Under the pieces are notes generated by a model. The model had not been told where the DNA came from and did no database searches. It saw only the letters and a program-made list of their open reading frames with translations. The position numbers were made by a program, and so were the translations under genes. 64,000 nucleotides of DNA from positions 124,001 to 188,000 of the forward strand of contig DASPQV010000025.1 in the NCBI GenBank assembly GCA_035624785.1, in the 5' to 3' direction. Source of the DNA: JAJZNI01 sp035624785. GTDB lineage: Bacteria > Chloroflexota > Dormibacteria > Aeolococcales > Aeolococcaceae. Positions 7,879-16,434 of the stretch are shown here, one piece after another. Position 1 is the first letter of the stretch; each line of letters begins with the position of its first letter.

Positions 7879-9165
7879 ATGATCGGACGGCGACTCCGGA
7901 GGCTCCGCGGGCTCGTCCCGCTGCTCGTGGCCGGCCTGGGAGCGTCCTGCGCGGGCGGCCTGACCGCGCCGCCCAGGACCGCTCCGGTGGCCGCGTCTCC
8001 CACCGCCACCACCTCCGGCGCGTCACCGAGCGGCACCGCGACGATCCCCGCCGTGACCCCCAGCCGGACCCTGACCCCCAGCCGCGCCGCGATCCCCAGC
8101 CCGACGGCGGCCTCCCGCCCGACCGCGACCCCGTGCGACCCGCTGGCCGTCATCGACTCCTGGAGCCTCAGCCTCCGCGCCGCCCAGCTGGTTGTGGTAC
8201 CCGCCGACGAGACCGACGTGGCCGCGGCGGCGCCATCGATCAGGGAGGGAGCGGGCGGGGTGATCCTCTTCGGCGCCGCGGCGCCCGCTGACCTGGCCCA
8301 GCAGCTGTCCGACCTGCGCGCCGCCGCGCCGCCCGGGGCCGCGCCGCTGGTGATGACCGACGAGGAGGGTGGTGGGGTGCAGCGCATGGCGAACCTGGCC
8401 GGCTCGGTCCCATGGCCGGCGACCATGGCGGCGACGATGACCCCTGACCAGGTGCGTACGCTGGCGGCGCAGACGGCCCGCCGCCTGGCGGCGGCCGGGG
8501 TGACCATGGACCTCGCCCCCGTCCTCGACCTGGCCTCGGGGCCGGGCCCGGACGCGGCGCACACCGACGGTCCGCGCTCCTTCAGCCCCGACGCGGTGAC
8601 GGCGGAGAACTACGGCCTGGCCTTCGCCGAGGGCCTCGAGGAGGGCGGGATCATCCCGGTTGTCAAGCACTTCCCGGGTGAGGGAGCGGCCACCGCCAAC
8701 ACCGACGACGGTCCCGCCAGGACACCGGCGCTCTCCGAGCTGGAGCAGAACGACCTGCTTCCCTTCGAGGCGGCGATCCGGCAGGGCATTCCGGCGGTCA
8801 TGATCGGCAACGCCGTGGTCCCCGGGCTGGGCACCTCACCCGCCTCCCTGTCGTTCTCGGTGATCTCGTGGCTGCTCCGGCAGCAGCTCGGGTTCGCCGG
8901 CCTGGTGATGACCGATGCCCTCAACGCCGAGGCCATCAGCGCCCTGGGCCTCACCGTCCCGGAGGCGGCGGTGGAAGCGGTCGCCGCCGGCGCTGACATG
9001 GTTCTCTACAACGCCTCCAACCCCAACGCCACCTTCGACCAGGTGGTGGCGGCGCTGGTCCGGGCGGTGACCGCCGGCACCATCCCGGCCGCCAGCCTCG
9101 ACACATCGGTGGAGCGGGTGCTGGGCGTCAAGGGCGTGAACGTCTGCGCGTCGCCGGCGCCCTGA
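7879..9165 (+). CDS. Glycoside hydrolase family 3 lipoprotein (NagZ-like with altered dyad)
   Basis: An exported lipoprotein of 428 residues with an Arg-rich start, a hydrophobic stretch and lipobox LGASC (Cys24). A Thr/Pro/Ser linker runs to about residue 85, followed by a GH3 TIM-barrel. The nucleophile aspartate is seen in VMTDAL (D346). The KHFPGEG motif (263-269) aligns with the NagZ KHFPGHG motif, but the following Asp-Ser-His dyad of beta-N-acetylhexosaminidases reads Asn-Thr-Asp (274-276). The general acid/base histidine is therefore absent, so substrate and mechanism may differ from NagZ. It probably acts on cell-wall or extracellular glycans. It stands alone on the plus strand, converging with the two-component cassette. 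Confidence 0.85.
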   Translation: MIGRRLRRLRGLVPLLVAGLGASCAGGLTAPPRTAPVAASPTATTSGASPSGTATIPAVTPSRTLTPSRAAIPSPTAASRPTATPCDPLAVIDSWSLSLRAAQLVVVPADETDVAAAAPSIREGAGGVILFGAAAPADLAQQLSDLRAAAPPGAAPLVMTDEEGGGVQRMANLAGSVPWPATMAATMTPDQVRTLAAQTARRLAAAGVTMDLAPVLDLASGPGPDAAHTDGPRSFSPDAVTAENYGLAFAEGLEEGGIIPVVKHFPGEGAATANTDDGPARTPALSELEQNDLLPFEAAIRQGIPAVMIGNAVVPGLGTSPASLSFSVISWLLRQQLGFAGLVMTDALNAEAISALGLTVPEAAVEAVAAGADMVLYNASNPNATFDQVVAALVRAVTAGTIPAASLDTSVERVLGVKGVNVCASPAP

Positions 9166-9197
9166 GGGCGGTGCCGCGTCCGGCCTTCGGGGGCAGC

Positions 9198-10631
9198 CTA
9201 CCCCGACGGGCTCCAGGCCTCCTGGGTGGCGGCGTCGCCGGCCAGCGACCGGGGCCAGATGACTCCCATGCTGGCGCCTCCGGACGGAGACTCCGCGATG
9301 GCCCAGCGCCCGCCTGTGGCTTTGACGACGGAGTTGGCGATGGCCAGCCCCAGGCCGGCGCCGCGACCACGGTCGGTGGCGCGGTGGAAGCGGTCGAAGA
9401 TCCGGGGCCGCTCCTCGACCGGGATGCCCGGCCCGGAATCGTCGACGGTGAGGCGCACCCGGTTGCCCTCCGCCCAGACCGAGACGTCGACGGTGCCCCC
9501 CACGGGTACGTACTTGCAGGCGTTGTCGAGGAGAACGCCCAGAAGGCGATCCAGCCACTCCGGAGGTGCCTGGACGATGAGCGGCACCGGGGCGGTGTGC
9601 ACCGAGAGGCGAACGCGCTTGGCCTCGGCGACGGCGGTGAAGCGGTCGGTGGTGGTCTGGGTGAGGATGGCGAGGTCCACGTGCTCGGCCTCAGGTCGCT
9701 GGCGGGTGCTGTCGAAGCGGGCGAGCCAGAGCAGGTCCTCGACGAGCCGGCGCATCCGTCCGCTCTCCCCCTGCACGCGCTGGAAGGCCAGGCGATACCA
9801 GTCTGGATCGCGTGGTTCGCTGAGAGCCAGAGAGGTCTGGGCCTCGATGACCGAGAGCGGGGTGCGCAGCTCGTGGGAGGCGTCCGCGGTGAACTCCAGC
9901 TGGCGCAGCCGGGCCAGCTCGATCGGAGCCGCCACCCGGCGGCCGATGGCCATCGCCCCGAGGAAGACAGCGATCAGAAGGATCGGTCCAACGATGCTCT
10001 CGGCGACGATGATGTTGGACTGCGCGGCCTCGACGGCCGCCATCGCCTGGCCCACCACGACGCGCAGGGGGGTCTGCGCCAGGGTGATCTCGCCGGTCAT
10101 CGGGTCGACGGTTCGCGTGGTGAGCACGCAGCTGGTTCCCACCAGCCGGTAGTCGGCGCCGTTCAGCGAGAAGGTCCGCGGTGAGCTGCCCACCGTCTGG
10201 GCGGCGCCGGGGAGGCTGAAGACGGATGAGTCGAGCGCACTGCCCTCGATGTACAGACGCTGCGATCCGTCCGGGAGGATGACCCAGATGTACTGGGTCG
10301 ATGCCGGCTCGGCGCCACCCATCGGAAGTCGCGACCCCAGCTCTGGAGCCGGGGAGCCACTGATGACGGCGGCGGCCCGGCTGAGAGTGCCATCGATGTC
10401 GCTGTCGACCGACGAGCTGTCCCGGCTGGTGACGATGAGCACCACCGACACCGCGGTGACCAGGTAGACGACGGCGACGATCGCGGTGGTGATCAGCGCC
10501 ACCCGGGTGGATGCCGTCCTGACCCGGTGCAGGACGGCGCGAGCACCAGCGCCTGAATCCGCCGGTGGCCAGCCGCTGGCGGAGAGACGGTCCAGGGCGC
10601 GGCGGATTCGCGACGGGGAACCCTGGCTCAT
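9198..10631 (-). CDS. Two-component sensor histidine kinase
   Basis: A membrane-bound kinase of 477 residues starting at the ATG (10629-10631) that overlaps the regulator stop by 4 bases. The frame extends further upstream, but that part only shadows the regulator gene. A first membrane segment (about 44-68), an external domain of about 140 residues and a second segment (about 211-230) lead almost directly into the H-box, with His253 in DASHELRTPLS. There is little room for a full HAMP domain. The ATPase domain shows the N-box DNACKYV, the G1 DDSGPGIP, an F-box FDRFHR and the G2 GAGLGLAIA. It phosphorylates the response regulator encoded just upstream and probably controls the adjacent efflux cassette. 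Confidence 0.9.
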   Translation of the reverse strand: MSQGSPSRIRRALDRLSASGWPPADSGAGARAVLHRVRTASTRVALITTAIVAVVYLVTAVSVVLIVTSRDSSSVDSDIDGTLSRAAAVISGSPAPELGSRLPMGGAEPASTQYIWVILPDGSQRLYIEGSALDSSVFSLPGAAQTVGSSPRTFSLNGADYRLVGTSCVLTTRTVDPMTGEITLAQTPLRVVVGQAMAAVEAAQSNIIVAESIVGPILLIAVFLGAMAIGRRVAAPIELARLRQLEFTADASHELRTPLSVIEAQTSLALSEPRDPDWYRLAFQRVQGESGRMRRLVEDLLWLARFDSTRQRPEAEHVDLAILTQTTTDRFTAVAEAKRVRLSVHTAPVPLIVQAPPEWLDRLLGVLLDNACKYVPVGGTVDVSVWAEGNRVRLTVDDSGPGIPVEERPRIFDRFHRATDRGRGAGLGLAIANSVVKATGGRWAIAESPSGGASMGVIWPRSLAGDAATQEAWSPSG

Positions 10632-11302
10632 CCGACCGCCTCCTCCAGACGGTAGCCGGCGCCGCGCACGGTGACGATCCGGATGCCGGCGCCGGGCAGC
10701 TTGGCGCGCAGCCGGCTGAGCTGGACGTCGATGGCATTGGAGCCCAGCGCGTCGGTCTCGTCCCGCCAGCCGTGCTCGGCGATGGTCTTGCGGGTGACCA
10801 CCGCCGGGGAACGGCGCATCAGCAGCTCCAGGATGTTGTACTCGGTGGTGGTGAGGGCGACGGCGCGGCCGTCCGCCGTCACCTGGTGCCGGATCGGGTC
10901 GAGGGCCAGCCTGCCCCGCGAGATGACCGGAGCATCCACGCCGCGGGGACGCCGCTGCAGGGCCCGGATCCGGGCCAGCAGCTCGCCGAAGTCGAAGGGC
11001 TTGACCAGGTAGTCGTCGGCGCCGGCGTCGAGGCCCTCGACCCGGTCGGGCGGCGTGTCCCGGGCGGTCAGCATCAGCATCGCGGTGGGACGCTCGTTGC
11101 GCCGGGCCCATCGGACCACGTCGATCCCCGAGCCACCGGGCATCCGCCAGTCGATGATCGCCACGTCGTACTCGTAGAACTTGAGCTGGTCGATGGCGTC
11201 CTCGCCCCGACCGACGGCGTCGACCTGGTAGCCCTTCTCCTCCAGCCCCTGGACCAGCACCTCCTGGAGCCCCGGGTCGTCCTCGGCGACGAGCACGCGC
11301 AT
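10628..11302 (-). CDS. OmpR/PhoB-family response regulator
   Basis: A 224-residue DNA-binding regulator. The receiver domain (1-115) has the acidic pair in VAEDDP, the phospho-acceptor Asp51 in AIIDWRMP, and the Lys of VKPFDF. A winged-helix effector domain (about 130-222) carries TTTEYNILELLMRR and the recognition-helix region ending YRLEEA. I start it at the ATG giving MRVLVAEDD. A longer frame adds 14 residues unlike the family. It is followed by the sensor kinase gene (4-base overlap) and preceded at 60 bases by the lipoprotein gene, so it likely belongs to the same transcript as the ABC efflux genes and regulates them. Confidence 0.93.
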   Translation of the reverse strand: MRVLVAEDDPGLQEVLVQGLEEKGYQVDAVGRGEDAIDQLKFYEYDVAIIDWRMPGGSGIDVVRWARRNERPTAMLMLTARDTPPDRVEGLDAGADDYLVKPFDFGELLARIRALQRRPRGVDAPVISRGRLALDPIRHQVTADGRAVALTTTEYNILELLMRRSPAVVTRKTIAEHGWRDETDALGSNAIDVQLSRLRAKLPGAGIRIVTVRGAGYRLEEAVG

Positions 11303-11361
11303 GAGCTCAGTGTCCCCCCTTTCGGCTCCAGGGGAAAGGAGCACCGGTCACTGGCCGTCCC

Positions 11362-12213
11362 TCAGGTGGTGGCGGGAGACCCGCCCCCGCTGGTGCCGCC
11401 ACCCCCGCCGCCGAAGAAGCCACCACCGCCACCGAAGAAGCCACCCGCGCCGCCGAACCCGCTGCTCCCGGTGAAGCAGCCCGAGGGCCCGGGCGGAACG
11501 ATGCTGAGGCTGCGGGCGCTGACGCTGCCCGCCTGGTCCCGGCTCCCGGTGGCGAGGACGCAGACGCCGTTGGTCAGGTCGGAGTCACTTCCCTGGGCGC
11601 TCATGCTGACCTTCACCGTGGTCGGCACGGTCACCGTCTGGCTGGTGCCCTGAGCGCTCTGGACCGTCACCGAGGTGCCGGTCACCGCGGTCACCAGGCC
11701 ACGGACGGCGGCGAAGTTGGCGGGGATGCCCGACGGTGTCGCCCGCGGGCTGAAGCTGAAGCTGGGCCGGCCGCTGGGGAAGGCGCCCGGGCTGCCGCCC
11801 GTGAACGAGCGCAGCGCGCAGGAACCGTTGACCTCCGGCGACACGGTGACGCTGCTCACCGTGACGCTGCCCGTCGCGTCCTTGGTCCCGGTGCCGGTGA
11901 TGCAGCTTCCCGTGGTGATGTCCTGGTAGCTGCCCGTGCTCGTCTCGGTGATCGGGGTCGAGCTGGTGTAGGTCACCGTGACGTCGGTGCCGCTGGTGCT
12001 GACCAGGGTGAGGGTGGTTCCGTTCATCTGCACCAGGGCCCCCTCGGCGCCGCCGAAGCTGCCCCGCAGCGAGCTTCCCGGTGATGGAGAGGCCGAGCCC
12101 GGGCCAGCGCCGGCCGAGGTCGTGGCCGCGCCGCAGGCGGCGACGGCGAGGCCCAGCGCCATCAACCCTCCTGCCCTCCAGAACCCGCGGTGGCGCCTCA
12201 CCGTCGTCTTCAT
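11362..12213 (-). CDS. Lipoprotein with two DUF5666-like repeats and a Gly/Phe tail
   Basis: I start it at the ATG giving MKTTVRRHRG. An ATG 18 bases earlier is also possible. A lipobox AVAAC ends a hydrophobic stretch, so the 283-residue product should be lipidated and face outward. Two beta-rich repeats follow, each with a central Cys and a similar end (TTGSCITGTGTKDATGSV against TNGVCVLATGSRDQAGSV), which point to an internal duplication of a DUF5666-like OB-type domain. The C-terminus is almost pure Gly with Phe (GGFFGGGGGFFGGGGGG), resembling the tail of the adaptor in the same cassette. Its role is unknown; location suggests a periplasmic or surface accessory to the MacB-like pump. Confidence 0.75.
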   Translation of the reverse strand: MKTTVRRHRGFWRAGGLMALGLAVAACGAATTSAGAGPGSASPSPGSSLRGSFGGAEGALVQMNGTTLTLVSTSGTDVTVTYTSSTPITETSTGSYQDITTGSCITGTGTKDATGSVTVSSVTVSPEVNGSCALRSFTGGSPGAFPSGRPSFSFSPRATPSGIPANFAAVRGLVTAVTGTSVTVQSAQGTSQTVTVPTTVKVSMSAQGSDSDLTNGVCVLATGSRDQAGSVSARSLSIVPPGPSGCFTGSSGFGGAGGFFGGGGGFFGGGGGGTSGGGSPATT

Positions 12214-12238
12214 GTCGCGCGTCTCCTGCATCCCTGAC

Positions 12239-13462
12239 CTACTCCGAACGAAGCGCATCGATGGGCGCCAGCCGCGCGGCCCGGGCCGCGGGATAGACAC
12301 CGAACAGAAGGCCGACCGCCGCCGAGACCCCGACGGCGATGACAACCGGGGTCGCCGTGATGTCGATGGCGACGCCACCGTTGGTGAACTTCGGGACGAG
12401 CCACTCGACGAGGAAGGCGACCACCACTCCCAGGCCTCCACCCGCCACGGAGAGGGCGGTGGCCTCGACCAGGAACTGCCGGAGCAGGTCTCGGGGGGCC
12501 GCGCCCAGGGCCTTGCGGAGGCCGATCTCGCGGGTCCGCTCGGTCACCGACACAAGCATGATGTTCATGACGCCGATGCCGCCCACCAGCAGGGAGATGG
12601 CGGCGATGGAGGCGAGCAGGATGGTGAGCGTCTGGGTCACCGAGGAGGCGGTGCTGGCCAGCTGCGACTGCGAGGTGATGGTGAAGTCGGGGGTGCCGTC
12701 GGTGATCCCGTGGGTGTTCATCAGCTCCTGGTCGGCCTCCAGGTAGGCGGAGCCGACGGTGTCGGCGCTGGTGGCGCTGAGCAGGATCTCCTCCACCGAG
12801 TCCGGGTTCCCACCGACCAGCTCATCCTGGGCGGTCGTGATCGGCACGACCGCCATGTCGTCGGAGTTGGTCAAACCCTGGCTGCCCACGGTGTTGAGGA
12901 TGCCGATGACCTGGAAGGCATCGGAGCCGACGCTGACCGAGTCGCCCACCCCGACTCCGAGCTCCGACGCGGTGGTCGAGCCGATCACCACCTCCTGGCC
13001 GTGGACCTGAACGTCGTGCTCGGTGAAGAAGGAGCCGGTGGCGACCGAGCGGGCGTTGGTGGCCAGCCAGGCGGGGGTGCTCCCCTCCACCGTGGTCGTC
13101 CAGTTGCTCCCCGACGTGCTGTCGAGGGTCTCACTGGCCCGCACCAGCGGGGCCACCGCGGCGACGTCGGGGGCGTCGTAGCGGTCCGCCAGACCGGCGA
13201 CATCGTTCATGGTCAGGGTCTCGGACGAAGCGAAGCCGCCGCGGACGCCGAAGCTGCTGCTGCTCCCCCCGGTGATGGTGAGGAGGTTGGTGCCCAGCGC
13301 ATTGATCCTGGCCTCGACCGACTCCGACGAGGCCTGGCCGATGCCGACCGTGGAGATCACCGCGGAGACCCCGATCAGGATCCCCAGCGTGGTCAGGATG
13401 GAGCGCAGCCGGTGGCTGAGGATGCCCCGCATCCCGGTGGCGAGCGTGTGGGCCCAGCTCAT
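12239..13462 (-). CDS. MacB/YknZ-like ABC transporter permease
   Basis: A permease of 407 residues with the four-helix MacB layout. One membrane segment lies near residues 20-42 (RSILTTLGILIGVSAVI). A large extracytoplasmic MacB_PCD domain (about 45-270) follows, then three C-terminal helices of the FtsX fold starting at TLTILLASIAAISLLVGGIGVMNIM. The cytoplasmic coupling segment EIGLRKALGA is present. Such permeases work with a LolD-type ATPase and a periplasmic adaptor in macrolide, antimicrobial peptide or toxin export. The start overlaps the ATPase stop by 4 bases. The substrate is not determinable. Confidence 0.92.
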   Translation of the reverse strand: MSWAHTLATGMRGILSHRLRSILTTLGILIGVSAVISTVGIGQASSESVEARINALGTNLLTITGGSSSSFGVRGGFASSETLTMNDVAGLADRYDAPDVAAVAPLVRASETLDSTSGSNWTTTVEGSTPAWLATNARSVATGSFFTEHDVQVHGQEVVIGSTTASELGVGVGDSVSVGSDAFQVIGILNTVGSQGLTNSDDMAVVPITTAQDELVGGNPDSVEEILLSATSADTVGSAYLEADQELMNTHGITDGTPDFTITSQSQLASTASSVTQTLTILLASIAAISLLVGGIGVMNIMLVSVTERTREIGLRKALGAAPRDLLRQFLVEATALSVAGGGLGVVVAFLVEWLVPKFTNGGVAIDITATPVVIAVGVSAAVGLLFGVYPAARAARLAPIDALRSE

Positions 13463-14139
13463 ACCGCCACCGCCTCTCTGAGCCGGCCGTCCGCCATAGT
13501 GCAGTAGCGCTGGGCGATGCCGGCGACGTTGGGATCGTGGGTGATGAGGATGATGGTCCGGCCCTGCTCGTTGAGCTGGCGGAGCAGTCCGAGGACGTCC
13601 TTGCTGGAGGCCGAGTCGAGGTTGCCGGTGGGCTCATCGGCAAGGATCACATCGGGGTCAGTGACCAGAGCCCGGGCCATCGCCACTCGCTGCTGCTGCC
13701 CGCCGGAGAGCTGGTTGGGCCGGTGCTCGACACGATGGGCGAGCCCGACCGCGTCCAGGGCACGCAGGGCCTGCTGCCGGCGGTCCCCCGCCCGGCGGTA
13801 GAGGAGGGGCAGCTCGACGTTGCGCCAGGCAGTCATCTCAGGCAGCAGCTGGAACTGCTGAAAGACGAAGCCGATCCGGCGGTTGCGGATGCGGGCCAGC
13901 TGGGTCTCGCCCATCCGGCTGACGTCCTCGCCGCCGAAGAGATACTGGCCCCTGGTGGGCGTGTCCAGGCAGCCGAGGATGTGCATGAGGGTGGACTTGC
14001 CCGATCCAGACGGTCCCATCACGGCCACGAACTCCCCCTGGCTCACCGTGAGATCGATGTCGACCAGGGCGTGGACGGTGGCGTCACCGCTCCCGTAGTC
14101 CTTGCTGACCGCCTCCAGGCGGAGGACCTCGGTGGTCAT
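13459..14139 (-). CDS. MacB/LolD-type ABC transporter ATP-binding protein
   Basis: A 226-residue ATPase when started at the ATG giving MTTEVLRLEAV. The frame is open further upstream only because of the neighbouring adaptor gene. Walker A is GPSGSGKST (42-50), the Q-loop lies in FVFQQFQLLPEMT, the signature is LSGGQQQR, and Walker B with its catalytic Glu is ILADEPTGNLD. The D-loop and H-loop (LITHD) are intact. This is the LolD/MacB subfamily that powers mechanotransmission pumps rather than importers. It follows the adaptor gene by 10 bases and overlaps the permease gene by 4. Confidence 0.94.
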   Translation of the reverse strand: MTTEVLRLEAVSKDYGSGDATVHALVDIDLTVSQGEFVAVMGPSGSGKSTLMHILGCLDTPTRGQYLFGGEDVSRMGETQLARIRNRRIGFVFQQFQLLPEMTAWRNVELPLLYRRAGDRRQQALRALDAVGLAHRVEHRPNQLSGGQQQRVAMARALVTDPDVILADEPTGNLDSASSKDVLGLLRQLNEQGRTIILITHDPNVAGIAQRYCTMADGRLREAVAV

Positions 14140-14149
14140 CCGGCGAACC

Positions 14150-16138
14150 TCAGCCTCCGCCGGGAAAGACGAAGCCGCCACCACCACCGCCGAACGTACC
14201 TCGCCGGCTGCTGCTGCTGCCGCTGCCGCTCGAGCTTGAGGGGATGGCCCCGGTGACCTTGGCGATCACCACCGGCTCGCCAACGCTGAGCCCGGAGAGG
14301 ATCTGGGTCACCTGGGCATCGGAGGCGCCGACCGTGACCGGGACGGTCTGGGGCACCCCGTTGCTCAGGACCTGAACGGTCGAGCTGCTGCCGGTGTTGG
14401 ACACCGCGCTGGTGGGCACGGTGAGCACACCCACCACCTGGTTCACGGTCACGCTGACGGACGCCGACATCCCCGACTTCAGCTCGGGATGGGTGCCTGC
14501 GAGGGTGACCGTCACTGCGAAGGTCGCGACCCCGGAGCTGACGGTGGCGACCGGCGCGACCTCGGTGACCTTCCCGGTGTAGGCCTGGGTGGTCCCGGCG
14601 GGCGTGATGTAGGCGGACTGGCCGACCGCGATCTCGTCGACCTGGGCGTCGCTGACGCTCCCGCTCACCGAGAACTGGCCCGGGTTGGCGATCATCACGA
14701 TGGCGTAGGAGCCGGAGCCACTGCCGGTCGACGCCGACGACGAGGCGGATGGACCGCCGGACGCGGAGACCGTCTCGCCGACGCTGACGCCGACCTCAGT
14801 GACCAGCCCCGGGGCCGGCGCGGTGATGGTGGCGCCGGCCACCGCGGTCTCGGCGGCGCTGACGGTCGCCTGGTCAGCCTGGACCGTGGCCTGCTCCAGC
14901 TCGAGCTGCGCCGGCGCGGTCTGCTCCGCCGACGCCAGGGCGGCCTGGGCGCTGCTGAGCTGCTGCTGGGCCGAGCTGAGCTGCTGCTCAGCCTGCTGCT
15001 GGCTCTTCTGGGCACTCTGCTGGTCGGAGCTGAGCTTCTGCTGGTCCGAGCTCAGCGTCGAGTCGTAGTTGCCGGCATTGGTGGTGCAGCTCGACGATGC
15101 CGAGGCAGAGCCGCAGTTGGCGCTGTTGTAGTTGTCCTGCGCGGTGGTCAGCGCCGCCTGGTCCTGAGCGATGGTGAGGTTGTTGCCGGCGACGGTGTCC
15201 GTGTAGCTGGTTTCGGCATTCTGGTAGGCGACGAGGGCGGAGTTGTACTGCCCCTGGGCCTGCTGGTCGGTCTGCTCGTCCTTGGCGAGCTGCTGGCAAT
15301 CCGTCGCCGTCTGCCCGGTGGGGCTGCCATTGCAGATGCCGACGGCGATCGGCTGGCTGCATGGGCTGGTCGCCGGCGAGGTGCTCCCGCACACCGCGTT
15401 TGCATCGGCGGTGACGGTAGCGTTGTCAGCGTTCAGGGTGGTCTGTGCGTTCTGGAGGCTGACGTTCGCGGAATTGACCTGCTCCTGGGCCTGATCGTCG
15501 CTCTGCTGGGCCTTCTGCTGATCGGAGGCCAGCTTCTGCTGGGCCGAGGTCAGCGCCGAATCGAAGTCACCGGTCACCGTGGTGCAGGCCGGGGAGGGCG
15601 TGGCCGTACCACAGTTGGCCGCGTCGTAGTCCGCCTGGGCCACGCTCAGCGCTGCCTGATCCTGGGAGACGGTGAGGTTGTCGGAGCTCTCGGTGGTCGC
15701 GAGGTTGGCGGTGTCGTCCTGCACCGCGAGCTGGTCCTGGCTGACCGCCGACTTGTCCTGCTGCAGCGTCTGGGACGAGCCGGTGGCCAGGTTCGCCTCG
15801 GCGGTGGCGAGGTTCGCCTGGTCCTGCGCCAGCGTCGCCTCCAGCGAGGTGGGGCTGATGGTGGCCAGGGTCTCCCCCTGGGTCACGGTGGCTCCCGCCT
15901 GGACATCCACGGCAGTGACCGTCCCCGTGCCCCCGAAGTCGAGGTCGTCCTCGGTGACGGCCGCCAGGTTGCCGGAGAGGGAGATGGTCTGGGTGACCGT
16001 CCCCATCGCCGCCGCCTCGGTCCGGTAGGTGGTGCTGTCCCCGGAGGCGACCCGCGAGTACGCGAACCCGCCGGCACCACCGAGGACGACCACGACGGCG
16101 AGCGCGATCAGCGCCCGCCGGCCGAGGAAACGCCTCAT
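14150..16138 (-). CDS. HlyD/RND-type adaptor with long Cys-containing coiled coil
   Basis: A 662-residue membrane-anchored adaptor, far longer than usual MacA-type proteins (about 370-400). One N-terminal membrane segment (about 8-28) is followed by a lipoyl/barrel half. A very long Gln/Ala/Ser-rich coiled-coil hairpin (about 100-435) comes next, then the returning lipoyl motif GATITAPAPGLVTEV and beta-barrel domains. The hairpin holds a duplicated block (YDAANCG...ACTTV and YNSANCG...SCTTN) and eight Cys in all (176, 185, 250, 260, 269, 281, 342, 351), suggesting disulfide-stapled loops. It ends in a Gly/Phe tail (TFGGGGGGFVFPGGG). It is first in the efflux operon. Confidence 0.88.
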   Translation of the reverse strand: MRRFLGRRALIALAVVVVLGGAGGFAYSRVASGDSTTYRTEAAAMGTVTQTISLSGNLAAVTEDDLDFGGTGTVTAVDVQAGATVTQGETLATISPTSLEATLAQDQANLATAEANLATGSSQTLQQDKSAVSQDQLAVQDDTANLATTESSDNLTVSQDQAALSVAQADYDAANCGTATPSPACTTVTGDFDSALTSAQQKLASDQQKAQQSDDQAQEQVNSANVSLQNAQTTLNADNATVTADANAVCGSTSPATSPCSQPIAVGICNGSPTGQTATDCQQLAKDEQTDQQAQGQYNSALVAYQNAETSYTDTVAGNNLTIAQDQAALTTAQDNYNSANCGSASASSSCTTNAGNYDSTLSSDQQKLSSDQQSAQKSQQQAEQQLSSAQQQLSSAQAALASAEQTAPAQLELEQATVQADQATVSAAETAVAGATITAPAPGLVTEVGVSVGETVSASGGPSASSSASTGSGSGSYAIVMIANPGQFSVSGSVSDAQVDEIAVGQSAYITPAGTTQAYTGKVTEVAPVATVSSGVATFAVTVTLAGTHPELKSGMSASVSVTVNQVVGVLTVPTSAVSNTGSSSTVQVLSNGVPQTVPVTVGASDAQVTQILSGLSVGEPVVIAKVTGAIPSSSSGSGSSSSRRGTFGGGGGGFVFPGGG

Positions 16139-16434
16139 CGCCGCCCCCCTCCGGCCGCGCTCGCGACCGGGCCGGCCGGCTGCCCCGCTGCCCTCGATGT
16201 CATGCGCATCCGCTCCTCAAGCACCCACCGGCACGGCATGCCCGGCCCGCCGGGTGGACTCCAGCAATCCGATCCTGGCTCGCGATTCCTTTCGTCCGGA
16301 TGACAGTCGTCAGGAAGACCGGCCGCGAGGTGGGCTGACCCGGGCGCTGCGCCGCCACAGCGGCGTGATCGCGGCCCGGGTGCCGCTGGCCTTCGACGTC
16401 CGCGATTCGGGCGGACGGGCCCGCTGAGCGGCTC
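16139..16434. other. Upstream region of the efflux operon
   Basis: About 296 bases between the adaptor start and the 3' end of a small membrane protein gene, both on the minus strand. It should hold the efflux operon promoter, but I see no clear sigma-type hexamers and no conserved frame. Confidence 0.3.

Noticed and set aside
9198..11111. A 637-codon reading of the sensor kinase reaching back through the response regulator
   Set aside because: The first 160 residues only shadow the regulator gene. The kinase starts at the ATG overlapping the regulator stop.
14697..15850. Repeated short DNA motifs that might be a tandem-repeat locus or CRISPR-like array
   Set aside because: They are imperfect CAG/CTG-type codon repeats encoding the heptads of the adaptor coiled coil, with no regular repeat-spacer structure.
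14489..16303. A 604-codon plus-strand frame with repetitive Leu/Gly/Arg content opposite the adaptor gene
   Set aside because: The repetitiveness mirrors the Gln/Ala/Ser coiled coil encoded on the other strand, and there is no independent signal.
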